Source: Prostheceraeus crozeri
Taxonomy: Eukaryota; Platyhelminthes; Polycladida; Euryleptidae
NCBI GenBank assembly: GCA_907163375.1
Contig: CAJQUW010010459.1
Span: 124,001 to 188,000 of the forward strand
Length of the DNA: 64,000 bases
Direction: 5' to 3'
The notes beneath the pieces are model-generated. The model was not told where the DNA came from. It searched no databases and saw only the letters and a list, made by a program, of their open reading frames with translations. Positions 1 to 14,019 of the stretch are shown piece after piece (the stretch's first letter is position 1; each line of letters opens with the position of its first letter). Position numbers and translations under genes: made by a program.

Positions 1-246
1 GATGTTCCTCAATTATGCAGCCCTATAGTAATTAGATGACAAATATTTCAAAAATGGAATTTTTCCGACAATGGACGGCTGCCAAAGAGAGAAAATTATG
101 TAGTGAGTGATTTACATTAGAGTAGGATCTTTACAGACCCTTTCCGTCAAGCTTTTGACTGTAAGTGGGCCTATTCCAGAGATCAAAACTGCCTGTTTTG
201 AGACATATATCAGGTACTTTTTCAATCAAAACTTTACAGTGAAAAC

Positions 247-277
<31 letters not shown>

Positions 278-279
278 TT
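247..279. repeat. (TA)n microsatellite
   Basis: A run of alternating T and A directly abuts the left end of the candidate hAT-like element. It makes that element's target duplication hard to judge. Confidence 0.8.
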
Positions 280-280
280 A

Positions 281-2580
281 CAGGCCTGTGATTAGCCTAT
301 GAAAAAAATTGAGGATTTTTTGGGAAAAATTTGAGGAATGATAACAGAGACTAATGTGATAATTGCAAGAAAAACTACACATTTTTATCAATCATTTTTA
401 TCCAAACTTCAAATCATGAAAGTCACAACGAAGAAGATTAACCCCAGAGTTGACCACACCCCACTTTTTGAAGTTGTGTATATTGCAAAGGAATACTGAC
501 TTGGTCATAATCACTTCCCGCGTTGTTACGAAATTAGTTTGTTGCCTCAAGTATTATCTGCTTAGAATGTGACGAACAGAGGATGTCAGATCAAGCTGCT
601 GATATCGCTCTGCTTCACGCTATCGTCTCCAATTCAATGATACTTGTAAGATTTGTATACTGTAATTTTTTGAATGCAGGATATATCCTCAACCACATGC
701 ATCTGGGGCTTTGCAACGATTAATTTTTACGGACTTTAGACAAATTTGGGAGGAGAGTAACCCATAAGTATAGAAAGCTTAAAATCGTTGACGGAATGCT
801 TGTGACTTAGAAAAAGTCAGTAATTTATTATGAAGGATACACCACATTACACACTAATTTATTAATTTTACTTTATGCTACATAAGTTTTGGTGGGTTTT
901 GTTTACTTGTTAGCGTTTGATCATATCGCTCCGATCTACATTCAAATGAACATGAATTCTCTCATACAACACAAAACAAGTGTTGGGAACAGGCTTGCCA
1001 GTTGAGTTGTTGGTCTCACACAGGCAAAGAGTGAAAGATTATCACCTCTATTCGCATGAAGTTGCGCAGAGATATTGACATCCACATCTTGCAGTAGACC
1101 AGGTTGAAAATCTACTAACCCAGTACTATGTGGTTTTAATGTCTTAATTAATCTGAATTTCACATACAACGATAAGCAATGTGTGCACTAATTTCACACC
1201 AACCTGTGTTCAGCAAATTATGAAAACGATCTATACGTGAATAATTCATCCAGGATAAATGTCGGTCGGCAGACCCTGGAAAATGTAGCTGCAAAAAGAC
1301 TCATGAGATAGCAGAGCTTCATACGCTTCCAACCCTCGCACGCTAGTGACCAGGAGGCATGTAGACACTAAATTTAGGGACCATCCGCTTTATCCCGTCG
1401 GATGTGTTCATGTTCAGCGGAAATAAAATGGGAGAGTGAGTGAAACAAACGCTTCAGTTGATAAGAGCACTGAAAGCCTAATGTGTATCGAGCTAAAATA
1501 AAGCCTTTATTATTATTATTATAAATCCTAGTGGACTGGGCTACCTATACGTCATCATATAATGGATGGAAGATCGATATCCTTAAGTTCTTTAAGAAGT
1601 ACAGGCATGCATTTAGCAGCCATATAGTCGCAGAAACATATAAAGAAGGTTGTGACAAAGGTCAAGATAATTAATGAAAATAATTGAATGTGCATTTTAT
1701 TGTTGGAATAAGCAATATTTTATGAAGTTAGAAGTAAAAAATTGCAGTGTTCAAATATACAATTTCTGTAGGTTGATCTCAGTGTTTCACTCATTGAATA
1801 CGTGAAAGCATTTAATGAGTGAGTTCGACAGACAATAACTTCGGACAACTTCTCTGCTTAGCAAAATAAGTCCAGACGAACCGGAACATCTGCAGCCCTG
1901 TAGCTTGCAGAAATGAAAACGACATTCAACATATTCAACGTAACAAAATGAGTCAAGGCAACAAAATTAAAAAACAAGCTAACGACTGGTTAATTTTTGA
2001 TGTGCTAAATATGACATGGCTAAAAGAAAATCATTATATCCTAAAATGTCTGGAAATTCAAAAATACTTACTAGAAGGACAAGCAACTGTTCTCCTCTCA
2101 TGTGGAATGAATTGGTGAGTAAGTCGCTCTTTTCAAAATTATGTTTACCAATTATATATTGAAAAGATTCTATTTAACAGTCTGCCCATTCAGATGATAA
2201 AAGGACAGGTTTGTTTCCATTCAAAGTATCAGATCTAGCTAGCACAGCGGGATTACGCTATCTAAAATCTACCAAGTGTGTGAGAGAAAAATCATTAAGT
2301 TATAAATCATGAGAGAAGAAAAAGAAAAGAAATAAATCATGAGTGATTCATGATTAGCAGCATGGATGTAGGGTACATGTTACAGGATTCTATCTTAGCT
2401 TCTTGTTTGGAAGTTTACATATCATCGCCATTCGCCAAAAAACAATACATTATCCGACATTTAGTCTGTAGTGTGTCGCATTTGAGGAATTTCTCATAGT
2501 TAAGCTATATTTGAGGAATTTTTGAGGATTTGAGGAGTAATAAACAAATTTGAGGAATTTGAAGAGTAATCACAGGCCTG
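281..2580. mobile_element. Candidate hAT-like non-autonomous element
   Basis: The stretch opens with CAGGCCTGTGATTA and closes with the exact inverse, TAATCACAGGCCTG. Just inside both ends there are several copies of a TTGAGGA-type word (TTTGAGGAATTT near the right end). The CAG..CTG termini and the 8-bp flanks ATATATTA and ATATTATA, which match at six of eight positions, fit a hAT element. No transposase is visible in the 2.3 kb of interior, so it would depend on one supplied in trans. The flank lies in TA-rich DNA, which weakens the target-duplication argument. Confidence 0.45.
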
Positions 2581-4140
2581 ATATTATAAGTCTAAATTGA
2601 TGAAGACCGACGATAAATGATAATATTGGCTAAATATATGAAAATATTCCATAAAAAACTCACTATGCACCCTACTTCAAAGGCCAATTATCAAGATCAT
2701 GCTCCATGCACTTCAACTAAAATATGCAACCAAGTCTAAGCTCTGAATTGAATTGGAGATGGTCAGTGCTGAAAAATGTTGACTTCATTTTCGTCTTCGT
2801 CATTTTGCAATAAATAGCGAAAACGAAAATAAAATCCATGTATTTCAATATTGGCTCTTTCCAATTCAATTAGAAACATGACAAATAGCCAAGATACTTT
2901 ATCTAAAACCAAGTCCAAGCTTTACGATGCAAGGTTCTCATTGTCTTGGATCGTTGACACCACTTTCTCTGGTAGAATTTTATGTGGGCATTCCTATTTA
3001 CTGACGCATTTGCCAGAAGTCACGAGTTGCTGAAGCACACGAGATAAATCGGTACCGCATAGCTCAGCACACACAAGCTACGAAAATACATGTAGGCTAT
3101 ATAGCGGGTGAAGTATGACGTAATCAGTATGACTGCAGTAATGTAAATGGTGGTCAAATTATTTACAAAATAGTGCATTAGGCCTACTGGTACATCTATT
3201 CTTCAATCTATAACTCAGAAAGTTTCAGGTGGTAATAAGAAAATAGGCTACACATATCCGACCATATCAGCATCATATTGTCTTTATCAGTAGATGCAAA
3301 ATGATTATTATACACATCAACTTTTTGCCTAGTTACACGTACTTCACGAAAATCATAGTGAATGTGACAGTGCAATAAAAAATTCAACAAAAAATATTCC
3401 ATTGTGCATATTATCATCTCAATTTCTTGGGTCTATTTATCAACATTATGCAATGCACCTCACTCATTCGCATAAACTGATCCGCCTATTTCACTAATTC
3501 AACATCAGTCTTCTAAGAAAACTCGGTAGTAGGCCTTCCATGTGTCTCAGGCAAGCCAGCATGGACTGATGTCTCGAATTTATTGACTGATAAATTCGAT
3601 GATATTCATTTGTAGCATGTACTTTCAACATGCATCAATTCAGACACGTGTAAAAGATATAGCACCATGGCCTCAAAAGTTACTGTAAAAATTGTGCATT
3701 TACCGGAACGCACTACGACAAGGCTTTGCCTTCAAGAATTGCTGCATGACTTTTTTGCTAATAGGGGCACATTTTCCAATTCCTATATAATATAATTATT
3801 ACATAGGATTATGCAATCGTCAAGATATGCATTCAATTGTAAACACACGGATGATAGCATGACTTAAATAAAGGTTAACATGACAAAAAGTCACGTTGCT
3901 TTGTCAACATGTAAAAAGAACCTGTACTACGAAACACTTTTTACCCTGCTATTCCAAAAAAGCGAAAAAAACGAATGCCACTCGATAAAAACGAAAATTC
4001 AGGCACATTTTCGAAAAAGCGAATGTCTGGGTGGTCTGTATTTGTAGAAGAGACTGAGTGAAGCAACATCCTGTCAAACGGAGAGCGACTGCAATTCGTT
4101 AGCAAATTTTTCACCCATAAGATTCTTGACACGTTCCTCA
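2581..4140. other. AT-rich stretch without recognisable feature
   Basis: Only short open frames of 60-70 codons occur here, with no recognisable domain, repeat or RNA gene. The last 200 bases, with AAAAAGCGAAAAAAACG-like words, may be the 3' tail of the adjacent LINE. Confidence 0.5.
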
Positions 4141-4149
4141 ACCCGTTCA

Positions 4150-6120
4150 AGGAGGTTAAGATGTGTTTATGGGGCGCCAGTCGACAGATTACAACAATAT
4201 TCCATCAGAGGACGAATAGTGGACTTGTAAAGATAGTAGACAGTCTGTGGATGAAGATAGCTGCTGGCACGATAGACTACCGATTCGTTGAGCTGCCTAC
4301 TTGCGAATGGACTGGATGAATGGTTTCCATGACAAGTATTTCGCAACTGCCAATCCAAGGAAGATGATTCTCTGATCCTATTATCTGACATCTTAATGCT
4401 ATGATCATCATCATCTCCTTTAAGTCGTGAGTGCACAATACTCTTAGTATTTGATGAATTGAAGGAAACAAACCATTAGGCGCCGCATAACTGCTGACGT
4501 TGCTGAGTGTTCTCAGCTAGTCGCTCATTGGAATTGAAGAGTATCGTGTCATCCGCATACATCAATTACACCAATTTGCTCACTAGGCAGTCTGGAAGGT
4601 CGTTGATGTACAGCAGAAAAAGAGTGGGTACAAAATTGACCCTTGAGGAACTTCTGCATTGACAACCTTGTTGAAAGACTTTTGGCCATCTAAGACGACA
4701 GATATCTGCCGGTCAATAAGGAAAGAAGTTTGTGGAATTGATCAGCAACTCCATAACATTTAAGCTTCCTAAGGAGTCCCCGATGCCAGACTTTATCGAA
4801 TCCCTTGGAAATATCCAGGGCAACTGATCTCGTCTCACGTTGTCTGTCAAGGACACGACTCACATGTTCAGTGACATATGAAAGAAGATCTGCAGTTGAT
4901 CGAGAGTGCCTGAAGCCATACTGTTCTTCTGATAGAAGGCTCTGAGTTTCAAGGAAGTTAGCAATATGTTGGCTAATCACTGCTTTAAAAATCTTGCCAG
5001 CAATTGGATGCAGGCTGATAGGATGGCAACTGGATGGAAGAGGTAAGTCAGAGCCTTTCTTTAGAACTGGAACCACGGAAGCTACTTTCCACCAAGAGGG
5101 AAACTCACTGGTTGATACACATCTGCTGAATCGCTTGGATAAAAGTGGAGAGCTCAGGTGAGAGATGCTTGAAGACCGAAATCATCCATCCGTGCCATCT
5201 GGTCCACTGGACTTAGAGCCATCGAGCTACCTCCGATGATTTCGGACTCTGACTGAAGGAGAGCTAGCTGTTTCATCAGTGCGCGTGGCAATTGGAGGTG
5301 AAATTCTACTTCAATCGTCCAATGTTGAATTCTTTACATACTCCTTGCAAAGAAGCTCGCCTTTGTCAGCCAAGGTTGTCGCCATAGAAGTACTGACTTA
5401 GGCAAGACGAAGTGCTGGGATGGAGGATTTGTTCCTATTGGTGACACTGTTGTTCATCCTCCAGATGTCCTTAGAACCAAGCTTTTGGATCGCAATGGAT
5501 TTCCGCACATGCAAAGCGTAACGGCTTTTGATCTGATGTATGGTTTCCTTGCAATTTCTTCGTGCGGTTTTGTACAACTCAAGATTGTCAGCGGTAGTGT
5601 CATACTTGTACTTCTGGAAAAGTGGTCACGCTAGCAGGTTGCGGCTGCACATTCTGGTGTAAACCAAGGTTGGTAGTGGGCTTCATTTGGAAAGTACGGT
5701 GAGGAATGTAGGCCAACATACCTATCTGAAGTCACTCTGTCAGTTCTTGCGCCGACTTTTGGATGTTCTCACTCAAAATCAAATTCTCAGCTTGAACTTG
5801 ACTAGGAAAAGTGCGGAAGCCAAACCAGTCTGCTTTGGAGAATTGATAAACTGTTCTATGGAAAGGCGCACACGGTACAGATTAAGCTTGTTTGCCAGAA
5901 ACTGTGATAACACAGTGATCAGACGTGCCTAGGGAAGAAGTGACCTTGTGTGAAAAACAAGTTGGATTTGAGGTGACACACTGGGATCCAACCGGGTTTC
6001 CGACACGGCTAGAAGATCTGGTGAGTTACATTGGAGAAAGATGATGTCGTCGTAATTGGACCTCCGTGCTCGCGTTGCTGAAGCTCATCTTGAGAGGGGT
6101 TTTGAGCTTGACGGCATGAC
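4150..6120 (-). mobile_element. Broken non-LTR retrotransposon (Jockey/CR1-like LINE)
   Basis: This is a dead LINE read on the minus strand. Going from high to low coordinates one sees a pre-RT region with YQPWFTPECAAAT (about 5640-5700), then a linker with SRYALHVRKSIAIQKLGSKD (about 5430-5550). The reverse transcriptase core follows in 4690-5076, with PVLKKGSD, EEQYGFRHSRST and ALDISKGFDKVWH. The catalytic YADD motif is at 4548-4559, and the RT thumb with TIRPLMEYC is at about 4200. Frameshifts and stops separate these blocks, and the endonuclease is mostly gone. The clade is judged from motif style only. Confidence 0.8.
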
Positions 6121-9100
6121 TACGGACTACGTTTCTTGCGTATCTTTCTCATTATCATGATTTCTAGTAGAATATCATTTAAATAATCAAAAATTATGCT
6201 GTACAAGAAACTTTGGAAGGCATCAGAAAAAATGCAAATAATAGCACCAAAGCTTCAATAAATAATGCGCAAAAGACACTTATAGGCACATTGCATGTCG
6301 CAAAAGCTTGAAGAAACCCATATGGGAACCCGTTTGCCATAACAATAGGTAAAAGTCAGGTAGGCCACAGAGGAACCGGATACAGCTACACGAGCTAAAC
6401 CCCTCAGTGAAGGTACCCACCCATGTCCGTCCGTGGAAGTGGAACTGTACCGCCTTTTTTTCGATCAGTTGACCGGACCTGTCTCCCAAAGCATTACCAG
6501 TGGGTTTGGGACCCTCGAACTACCTGACGCCCGTATGCCGTGAATATATAGGATCTGTCTCATCTTAACCTGCAACAAATGGGGAGGTGTGAAAGAGAAC
6601 ATTGAAAGGAAGGTCGATCACAAATGAGCCAAATAAGTGACATGCCCAAAGACCTGATTCAACAACATGAAACATCAGATGACTGTTCATATCTGGGAAT
6701 CCATGGGGTGGTGTTAATTGAGACGGCATATTATAAAGTATGTTGTGGACGGCAGAGGCCTACCACACATTGAAAATAAACAAACGTGGAGAATAAGAGC
6801 AATTGATGAGACATAAATAACGTCAATTACCAGCAAAATAAAATAATATTCCAGAGGCTGCCTGTTAGCCGAAGCACGGTCACAAACTGTCGACCACCTT
6901 TGACAGACCTAAATTTCACTTTTTTGCGGTCAGAAAAAAATTGTGTAGCAAAAAAGTGCAAATTGTTCCCTACATCGTTGATATTATCCCTTTTTCTGCT
7001 TCAGACTTTGTATCAATTTAAGACGCCCTCCTTTGCAGTTTATGTTTGTATTAATTTCATAGCCTTTATTTATTTTTCAGTACATTCAATCTGTCTGTTT
7101 TGATTTCACTCTGACAACGCCCTTTATTCATAATTTAGTACAAGATAAATATCCAGAGAAATAAAGCAAAATTACAGACTGAATACTTTAATTGAAAACG
7201 ATGTATCTGTTGCAAAAATGGGAAAAGCAAAATTATCGCAAATTTTTTGCATTTAAGCTTGAACAATATGTACAATACAAAACAGGGTCAGATTTCAGTG
7301 GTAGAATTTACGTCAACAATTTTACGTAACAAATGCGTAGACAATTTACGTAAACAACATCAATAAAGATATGAAAATTTTCATATAGGGCCTATTGCAA
7401 ATTATAAAAACCCACAATTACTTGACGAAGAATTATATATGGTTCATAATGAAGGGACCGTAACAGTAACTATAAACAAAATGTAGCTAATGTAGCTATA
7501 ATACTAGCTTAGCTATACTTGCTTAGCTACTGCACGTGTACATGCTTTTAAAAGAAGCAATTAAAACGCAGATGCTTCGTTAGCCACTGACTCGGTAATC
7601 TAGTCAATGTAACTTTTTGCCATTTTCTGGTTGCGGAAAAGTATGATGAGAGTCAATTGCGAGTTTTGCCAAAAGAGAATTAAAAGAAGTCTAATAAATT
7701 TGTTGAATTTCCCCAATATTTCATGAAAGTTGCATTGAACAGAAGATAGATACCCTACATTCAAGATATTGAAACTTCATTAACTGCCAGTCTAAAGCGA
7801 AGAAGAAATTATTTTTCGGCTACACTTCAGTGATTCAGTTCAGATTATAAAATTTTCGGTGTTCGGTGCACCGGTGCAAGCAGGTGCGGCTAGCTCACAG
7901 CTCCATAAGGAATCATAATTGAATCCTTTTAGGAATCAGTAAGTCTTCGACTCCGATGCTTGCTCTTAGTGTTCGCTTCATCACATTGGCTGCAATTCTT
8001 CTCTTTTTTCCTTTTGACCGCGAACTTTGTCAAGTTCTGCATCTACCGAGCGCATTGCCACGGAAAATTCCCATAAAATGTCTAAGCTGGTTTCATGCGT
8101 TTTTCAGTTCGTTGTCTTCTTGTATCTTGGGCATTTTTCTCGGTAGGGAACTCTTCCTCCTTTGACAAAAGCTTCTGAAGATCACGACTAGTCTTTTCCT
8201 TCAACGAGATTTCAGTTCGAAATCTTTCTACGGCCACACTCATTTTTATTCTTCCACTGCATCTTTTTCCTTTCATTTAGTCTCACACATTGCGGTATGA
8301 GTTTTTAACAAGGAAATTAATTATGGATTGAAAGAAATTTGATGCGACTTTATATCCTTTGATAGATGGTCTTTCACGAAAAGGACTATGTTCACGCTTG
8401 AGTTGAACAATCTATTCCGGCATTTCACACGAACAAGTGATTAAATATTTCAGCAATTCAAGAAGCTTTTTGCGCAGAGGGTGCGGAAAAATTGGACAGG
8501 AAGGAGCGTGAAATCAATTTTAATGCGCAGGCACGGCAACACTGCCGCTGACAATAAACCTTTCAGACAAGGGTGAACCCAAAGAAGCATGAGCTTCAAA
8601 CGTCAAAGCCCTTATTGCAACTCCGCCTTTCACCGCTCTCAGGCCGCAGGTTGTATGCGAAAGGGAAACTTCTGCAAACTTCTGTAAGGGAGACTGCTAT
8701 TTTGAAAATGACGAATTTCCAAAATTAAACTTTGGAAGTTCCACTGAAGTTCAAATTTCAAGAAGTTCGGAGTCATGCTCGCGTGACTATCATCAATCGC
8801 AAAGCAGAATGGCTAACATTAGGACCGTCCACAGAAATTTGTATGAGTTTTTAAAAATCAAGTGCTTCCCGAAGAGCTTTGTGTAATACGGACACAGTGG
8901 CAAATCCAGGAAACTGTGATGCCAAGTACCTTGTGATGACTTTATACCTCATCCAGTACCTTACATTCATGTACAATGTACATCCATCTGACCTCGACGT
9001 GTCACTATTCAATGATTCATCAAAACACACACAGAATGGTGACTTTCAGACAGTATGTCCGCGCATTTTCGGATGATTATTTCCAGACTCATGAAAAACA

Positions 9101-9150
9101 TTCCAAACTCATTGATAATCCCAATTCACCCTAATTCACCCAAACATTTG
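6121..9150. other. AT-rich stretch without recognisable feature
   Basis: Several 60-70-codon open frames occur on both strands, none with a recognisable domain. No tRNA, rRNA or long repeat was seen. It is probably decayed repeat or intergenic DNA. Confidence 0.45.
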
Positions 9151-9159
9151 ATTTGATTG

Positions 9160-10330
9160 ACTTAAGGAAAGAATGAAGTTGGAAGAAAGAACAGCTGCGC
9201 TGTATTTGGCAATCAGAGAAGCAATGAAAGAGAGTCTGCCGACAGAAAGGAATCACTTAAAGGAGACTTCTATTTACGGATGAAAGCAAAGTCGAAACAT
9301 AGAATACTCAGTCTGAAGAGAACATGAAATTATACAGGAGCGAGTGCAATTAAGTTCGAAAGGTGGTACGAGCCAAAATGAAAATGTGGCTGCAGGAGAA
9401 ATACCGACTGATTGAGCAGAAAGCGTAGAAGCAGAGACAGACCAAGCATGCCTGCTGATCAGAGATATCAATACAAAATGGGAACCGAAACAACGAATTG
9501 CAAAAGATCGCGATGGACACCTGTTACAGACATCCGAAGAGACCAAGAAGAGATTAACTGAGTACTGCCGAGACTTACATGAGTAGACGTATGATTATGA
9601 CACCTCAGTAGTGACAGAACTTGAAGACATGGCACCCCAAGACGACGACATAAATGGCGAAATACTCGGATATCAAGTCGAAACAGCGGCCAAGAATCTA
9701 AAAACCACACAAAAAACCTATACAGATGGCATCACAGGAAAGATCCTACATGCAGGTGGAATAGAAATGGCAGAAGAGCTGCTCAATATAAGCAGTCAAG
9801 CATAGTCTGAAAGCTCTGCAGAGAAGGTTCCTGATGAATGGAACAAGTCGGTTATAGTGACGCTTCCAAAGAAAGGATATCTACTTATCTGTAGGAACTG
9901 CCGCATCTTATATCTGATAAATTACATGTGAGAGGTGTTCTTTCTGATCATCATAGAGTGCCTGAAAAATTCTGTCGAACCATTCCTAATAGAAGAACAA
10001 GCAGGCTTCTGTAGAGACAGCAGCACTGTGCAACAGATCCTTGCTGATGGAGTGCTTCATCGATTTCATTAAGGCTTTCCGTAACATTCTGCAAGACGTC
10101 ATGTTTTCAAATTGGACAGAATGACAAAGTAGTCGTATAAGAATGATGGATAATATGAAGAATAGAGCTTCTTTGATTCTCAATGTGGTCAACGAGCGCC
10201 AAATCCCACAACGTTGGTGTCTTTCATAATGAACAAAAAGGAAGTAATTAACTTGGGTGCTTCAGTTCAACTGAAACAGAAGGCAAAATTAAAATGAACG
10301 GGCAAACTGAATGAGCGGAGGACTGAGTGA
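9160..10330 (+). mobile_element. Broken LINE reverse transcriptase
   Basis: Heavily decayed non-LTR reverse transcriptase on the plus strand. Recognisable pieces in order are a DGITGKILHAGG block (about 9730), equivalent to the usual 'GPDGI..E.LK.GG', then VPDEWNKSVIVTLPKKG (about 9830-9880). After these come EEQAGFCRDSSTVQQILAD (about 9990-10050) and a FIDFIKAF-like remnant (about 10060). Frames switch between blocks and no YADD motif was found. The style resembles RTE or related clades. Confidence 0.7.
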
Positions 10331-13300
10331 GCTGACTAAATGGCCTTATTAGAATGCCCTGGTGCACTTAAATCCTGGAACGCTCTTTTGTATTCAAGTT
10401 TCGAATATACGCATGTATTCATCGATTAATAAATGAATTTTACGATTCGCGAGTTGATGCAATGATGAAAAAGGAACATTATACTTCAAAATACGACAAA
10501 AATAGATTTCTTGATTTGAATTTGTCACAAAAGAATTTTGAAATTATGATGAAAGAAAATCAGTGGCTACCACATAGCAGCTGGCATTTAATTGTTTCTA
10601 CAATTGAATTTTCCTTTATTGAGGATTTTATTCAAACATAATATTACCCATTTAGAACTACAGCACTTCACAAACAGCACTTCATATACGAGCATTTTTA
10701 TAATGCACATCACCCTTAAACACTGTTTTTAAAAATGCATGTAGTCTGCTACTTGCATAGGCCCTACATGCAGTCTTTAGCAGGCTGCAGTAACTGGTAG
10801 TAGGTAGTTTGTGTTGATGGAAATGGTAATCACACAAGTCATGAAATTTATACACATAGCAGATAGAAAAGAAAAGAAGTATATATTGCAGAATTTAGAT
10901 ATATAGCACTTTAGCAACTACAATACGTCACATAAGAGCGTTTAATCTAATAATCTATATATAATATAATCTATAAGAATATCCATAATCTATAATATTC
11001 TAGTTCCACTGTTCTCAACTGTACTTGTGCATTATTTAATTACGAAAATTGTTTTTGAATAGCACATCTTTGAGCGCATCAGAAACGGACTAATTTTTGT
11101 TAAGTCAATTTTATTAATAACCAACTACATGCCCTAACAAAACCTGCATCTAAACAGCTAATAGAGCAACTGAGTACATACTCAGTAATTGACACTACTG
11201 AAAACTATCCAAAAACAAAACCAAGGTACAATCAAGGTTGTCTTGGTAATATAAAAAGTAAACATGGACAGCTTGAAATTACACAATTTAAAATCATAAC
11301 TAGCAGTTCACACACTACCTCTTCATGGTCTTTGAGGGAAAGTTAGATATCGAAAATAATGATAAGGAATATACGCTACAATCGCTCATTTACTTTTCTC
11401 TTATCAAAAAGATTTATAACACTTCTAAACGTCCTAAGTCATTGACCAGATGGTTTCCTTAATCAAGTTGTTTATTTTCTCTCATTATGTCGTCTTCCTT
11501 AAATATATGACTGTTTACTAAAAGTTTTCCAAATTACGATTTTGTTCATGTTTGTAACTTTCGCTCATGTATTCCAATAGCATTCTGTGCATTCATTGAG
11601 ATAAACTGCGTTACATCGCTATCCTAATGCTTGTCTTTTCTTAAATGGCAACTTAACTATATTTAACTTCTAGCAAAAATCACTTGAAACGGAAAAAGAG
11701 AAGCGCTAGGAAAGCAATATATGCGTAGTTTGAGCAATGAACTCACAAAATGCGATAGGAATAATGCTTCGATATTTAGTATCAATAACATCAAACTTGT
11801 TTATCCAATATTTTTTCAGATATTCCACTTTCCAGACCACCGTATTTTCAGACTTTTCCGCTTTGAAGATCCGCGGTCACCCTGTGAGATCAAGTAAGTG
11901 TCCTTTCAGGTAAGCGACAATGCCAAACGTGATAGTTCAGCCAATGTTGTCTTTGTCTAGCTGCACAACTTCGTCACTCTTTTTCCATTGCATTTCTAAT
12001 CGACACACACACACTTGACTACCGGCTTCGAGTATGACAGGGAAGATTGAGATGCATGACTACTCTTATTAATTAGGAAACATTTCCTGAAAATGTAGAA
12101 AATGATTATCTACATGAAGCCGAATTCCATTTTCTCTGAATTTTCATACGTTATACACCCTGATTAGTTTCAGTTGCTTCTGAGGCTTTAAGTTGCTTTT
12201 CTCTCTCCTAGAAATTATATCTCGAGGCCTTCCCTGGTGCAGATTATATCAAGAATTTTTCAATTTAAAACATGTCGTGGCATCGAGTAACATTGCAGGC
12301 CTACTCACTTCAACTACTAAAAACCCGAAATGCACTGACACAAAAAACGGTTCAAAGTATTATCAACGACAAAGCTGTGTAATCTAAAAGTAGATGTTGT
12401 AGACTTAACACAATCGTTCAATTTCATTTCACCAATCTCATATCTTTCCTTTTCATCCCATTTTGCATTTCTACAGGCTGACCTAATCAAGGGCCATTAG
12501 AATCCGATAATCAATCCAGGCTTTCTCATTAAAATTTTGCGGTATAGGCCTATAACACAATATGACATCATGATTATGACATCATTGATGGTCTGTAGAT
12601 CCAGTTTTAATCGAGTAGACTCTATTAGCAGGGAAAATAATGGATCTCTGAAAATCAAAAATCCATGATGGTTGCCACGACCTTCATGTATATATAAATT
12701 AATATACTCGAAGGCAGTTCATTCAAATACCTAGAAATAATGAGAAATTTTATTGTCGTTCAGTTCGAATTTTCAAATGCTAGCCGTTGTATTTCAAACC
12801 AATCTGAAGACTAAAGATGAAGAAACATCAGACTCTCATTGATAGGTGTAATCTCACTTTTGAAACTTTCTAAGCAACCTGCGCGTGTATTAGTGACAAT
12901 GTGAGTATACAAATGACTGCATCCATGTTTACAAGGATAAAGAACACAAAATTTTCAAACTCAACAGTCTTAAGAAGCCACCTAATTGACTACATTCTTC
13001 TTATCAATTTCATAATAAATGATGTGTACATCATGGAAAAAACATGTGCATTTTTGGTCAAATTGGTTCCTATAAATATCAAATTGGTGTGAAATTGAGG
13101 CACACTGTTAAAATACATAACGATAGCACACCACTAACATCAATGCAAAACACAAATCATTTCAAAACACACACTGATCCCATTTTTATACGACAGATGT
13201 CTAGATATCACACAAAAATTGACGGCTGTAGACAATTTAACAGAATCCGAACAATTGCAGCTGTCGAAACATTGAAACAGGGTGTAAGAAACGTATATTT

Positions 13301-14015
13301 TAAAACAAAAAATATCACAATTTGCGATGATCAGCTGATTTACTCTTGCGGTTATGTATGCAGCTCATTCTTCATGCAGAACATATTTATGATTTCAAAC
13401 TTGAGGCATAGCTAGAGATGGTCATCAGATTTTGTGATTTATCCACCTTATTCAAGACTGAGGTGGCCATTTCCAGTGGAATGTCAGCTGTTATTAACGG
13501 ATTAATTTGACCACCGAGAGACTTTAATTCAAGAATTAGTCGAGGAAGCCACATTGTCGATAGCACAATTGTGCATATATTTCAGAAGCATTGCTCATGA
13601 ATCTGGCAGTTTAAATCGCCTGCTTTACGCAAATCAACTTATCTTTTTCTTGAGAGCTCTTTTCTGATGACATCGGAAAATTTGCCATAGCTCGTCTATT
13701 GTTCAATAACATCACTATGGTAATTTCATTGACGAATTTATGCACAATGTGAGCAATTAAGTAATTAAATGACCATTTAATTAAAAATCACTCAATCATA
13801 CCTTTACTATGTGAAGTAAACAAATCTGAACTTTGGAAATCAAAAGAAATTTCAGTATCCATTATGGTAGGCCTAAACGAGCAATTGGTGGCATTCTTGC
13901 AGTCAGGTGACCAGAGATATCTGATTGCTCAACATCAAAGACGATGGATAGATCACGCTTCTTCGAACGGCGCTTCCTCAGTTGCTATTGAAGAATTACA
14001 TGCAGAGTAAGTATC
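10331..14015. other. AT-rich stretch without recognisable feature
   Basis: No domain, RNA gene or clear repeat boundary was seen. The longest open frame (13044-13415, plus, 123 codons) is AT-driven, has no recognisable motif and looks like chance. Confidence 0.45.
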
Positions 14016-14019
14016 ATAG

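Noticed and set aside
6420-6560. tRNA or SINE-like segment
   Set aside because: No A/B box pair with correct spacing and no cloverleaf could be drawn.
13044-13415. 123-codon plus-strand open frame
   Set aside because: No recognisable motif, AT-driven composition and no promoter or neighbours supporting it.
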